This document shows positions 63,101 through 64,000 of a stretch of 64,000 nt of DNA, one piece after another. Source of the stretch: Cardiocondyla obscurior (taxonomy: Eukaryota > Arthropoda > Insecta > Hymenoptera > Formicidae); NCBI RefSeq assembly GCF_019399895.1, contig NC_091883.1, forward strand, positions 4,258,377-4,322,376. Reading direction: 5' to 3'. The position numbers were made by a program, and so were the translations under genes. Below the pieces are notes generated by a model that did not search any database, was not told the DNA's origin, and saw nothing but the letters and a program-made list of their open reading frames with translations. Each line of letters begins with the position of its first letter. The stretch's first letter is position 1.

Positions 63101-64000
63101 CCTCTCCCTCCCCCCCTCCTCCCTCCCCCGTTCATCAATTCGCCTTTTCGTCGAAGAAGGGGGCTTCTTCCGCGAGTTCCGAGTTCTCTCGAGAATTATC
63201 GCTTCTCGATGCCCCGACGCTCCGGCAAGAGAACCGCCGCAGTCAACAGACAGAAAAACAGAGGCAAGCAGCCGGGAATGAAATACGAGCCGGACCGCTG
63301 ATGTGCCGCGAAAAACCGCAGAGATCCCCGTCGGTGGATACGTTCCGATCGAGTTCGCGGCTCGACGGGCTAATCAGCGAAACGACCGACGGCGGAAATC
63401 GCGGTAGCCCATCAGTCTTGCCGTCGCCGCGGGCCATTATCATATTTTTTAAGCGGCCGCGAAGCGGCGCGCGCGAGCCGGGTTTCCCTGCCGTACGATA
63501 TACCACGGGCACTTACGGCGACGCCGCCACTTAAACGAATGAGTCTTTTCTCAGAACCAATCTCGCGGAGTTTCATTTACATCAACGACGGCGCATCGAC
63601 GTCGCGCGGATCTGACGTCGCGCGGGTTCGTAAACAAGTCCCGTGTCGCTTCTTATCCCCGGTGCGGCGAGCTTGCGCGACGAACTCGTTAAAAGTTACC
63701 GCGGCACTCGATTAAGATAACGTCGCGCGGAGCAACGATGCATGCCTCGATTTCGGGATCCAGCGGATACCCCCGGCTGGTTGATTCGGACTCGATATCG
63801 ATTATCGCGAAGCCGCCTGCGTGATTGGTAAACGGTTTAACAACGCGATCACGCGATACGAATTGTTATCGACCACGCGTTTCTTGGCGCTAAGACCGCC
63901 TGGAAAATTTAACTCCAGACGTGGGACTGATATATTTAAAAAAAAAAAATATATATATATTAAAGATATTTTCGTACAACTTAATATATATGCTTTTTGC
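60181..64000. other. Non-coding sequence
   Basis: No supportable gene. It contains a pyrimidine-rich TCTTT tract (60,708-60,754), A-rich sequence at 60,878-60,905, an A-run plus (GA)n at 61,738-61,766, a G-rich purine tract at about 62,129-62,165 and an A-run plus (AT)n at 63,938-63,961. Open frames overlap on both strands in GC-rich sequence and carry no recognisable motif. Confidence 0.55.
61738..61766. repeat. A-run followed by (GA)n
   Basis: About 13 A residues run into eight GA units. Simple sequence. Confidence 0.9.

Noticed and set aside
1..64000. CRISPR arrays, bacterial operons, ribosomal RNA or prophage
   Set aside because: No regularly spaced direct repeats of CRISPR size, no ribosomal RNA landmarks and no dense gene arrangement. 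The sequence has eukaryotic nuclear character.

Overview
The window looks like nuclear DNA of an insect, most likely a hymenopteran such as an ant. It is almost entirely non-coding, rich in A/T homopolymers and (GA)n/(CT)n/(TA)n microsatellites, and mixes CpG-rich blocks with AT-rich ones. It has no operons and no bacterial gene arrangement. The best candidate exons are short, GC-rich and bounded by GT/AG splice signals. The assignment to Hymenoptera is inference from composition and from one conserved exon.

The one feature I recognise with confidence is a minus-strand coding exon at 25,016-25,193. It carries the start of a protein and the first half of the first RNA-recognition motif of a CELF/Bruno RNA-binding protein of the bru3 (CELF3-6) type. 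It ends at a clean GTAAG donor. I did not find the other half of the motif (RNP1) anywhere downstream on that strand, so the intron probably runs off the low-coordinate end of the window. Most of the window is therefore probably 5' and first-intron sequence of this gene, although the gene's own start site was not found.

Layout. 1-12 kb: non-coding sequence with microsatellites and two speculative plus-strand exons (5,074-5,198 and 6,217-6,396). 12.0-12.3 kb: a frameshifted 3' end of a Tc1-like transposase. 13.2-13.6 kb: a GC-rich candidate promoter with a minus-strand first exon. 16.3-16.9 kb: long polypurine and polypyrimidine tracts. 22.8 kb: a 98-nt near-perfect hairpin resembling a microRNA precursor. 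25.0-25.2 kb: the CELF exon. 25.2-46.6 kb: non-coding, with an enhancer-like AT-rich block near 33.3 kb. 46.6-47.2 kb: three small minus-strand exons separated by AT-rich introns of 119 and 114 bp, two of them tandem duplicates sharing a 13-residue peptide. 47.4-48.5 kb: three tandem units of about 360 bp, each holding an inverted repeat. 48.5-64 kb: non-coding, with a 13-mer repeated three times near 56.5 kb and two speculative plus-strand exons (57,720-57,917 and 60,090-60,180).

Except for the CELF exon and the transposase remnant, the coding calls rest only on splice-like signals plus an open frame. Such combinations also arise by chance in 64 kb, and the confidences reflect that.
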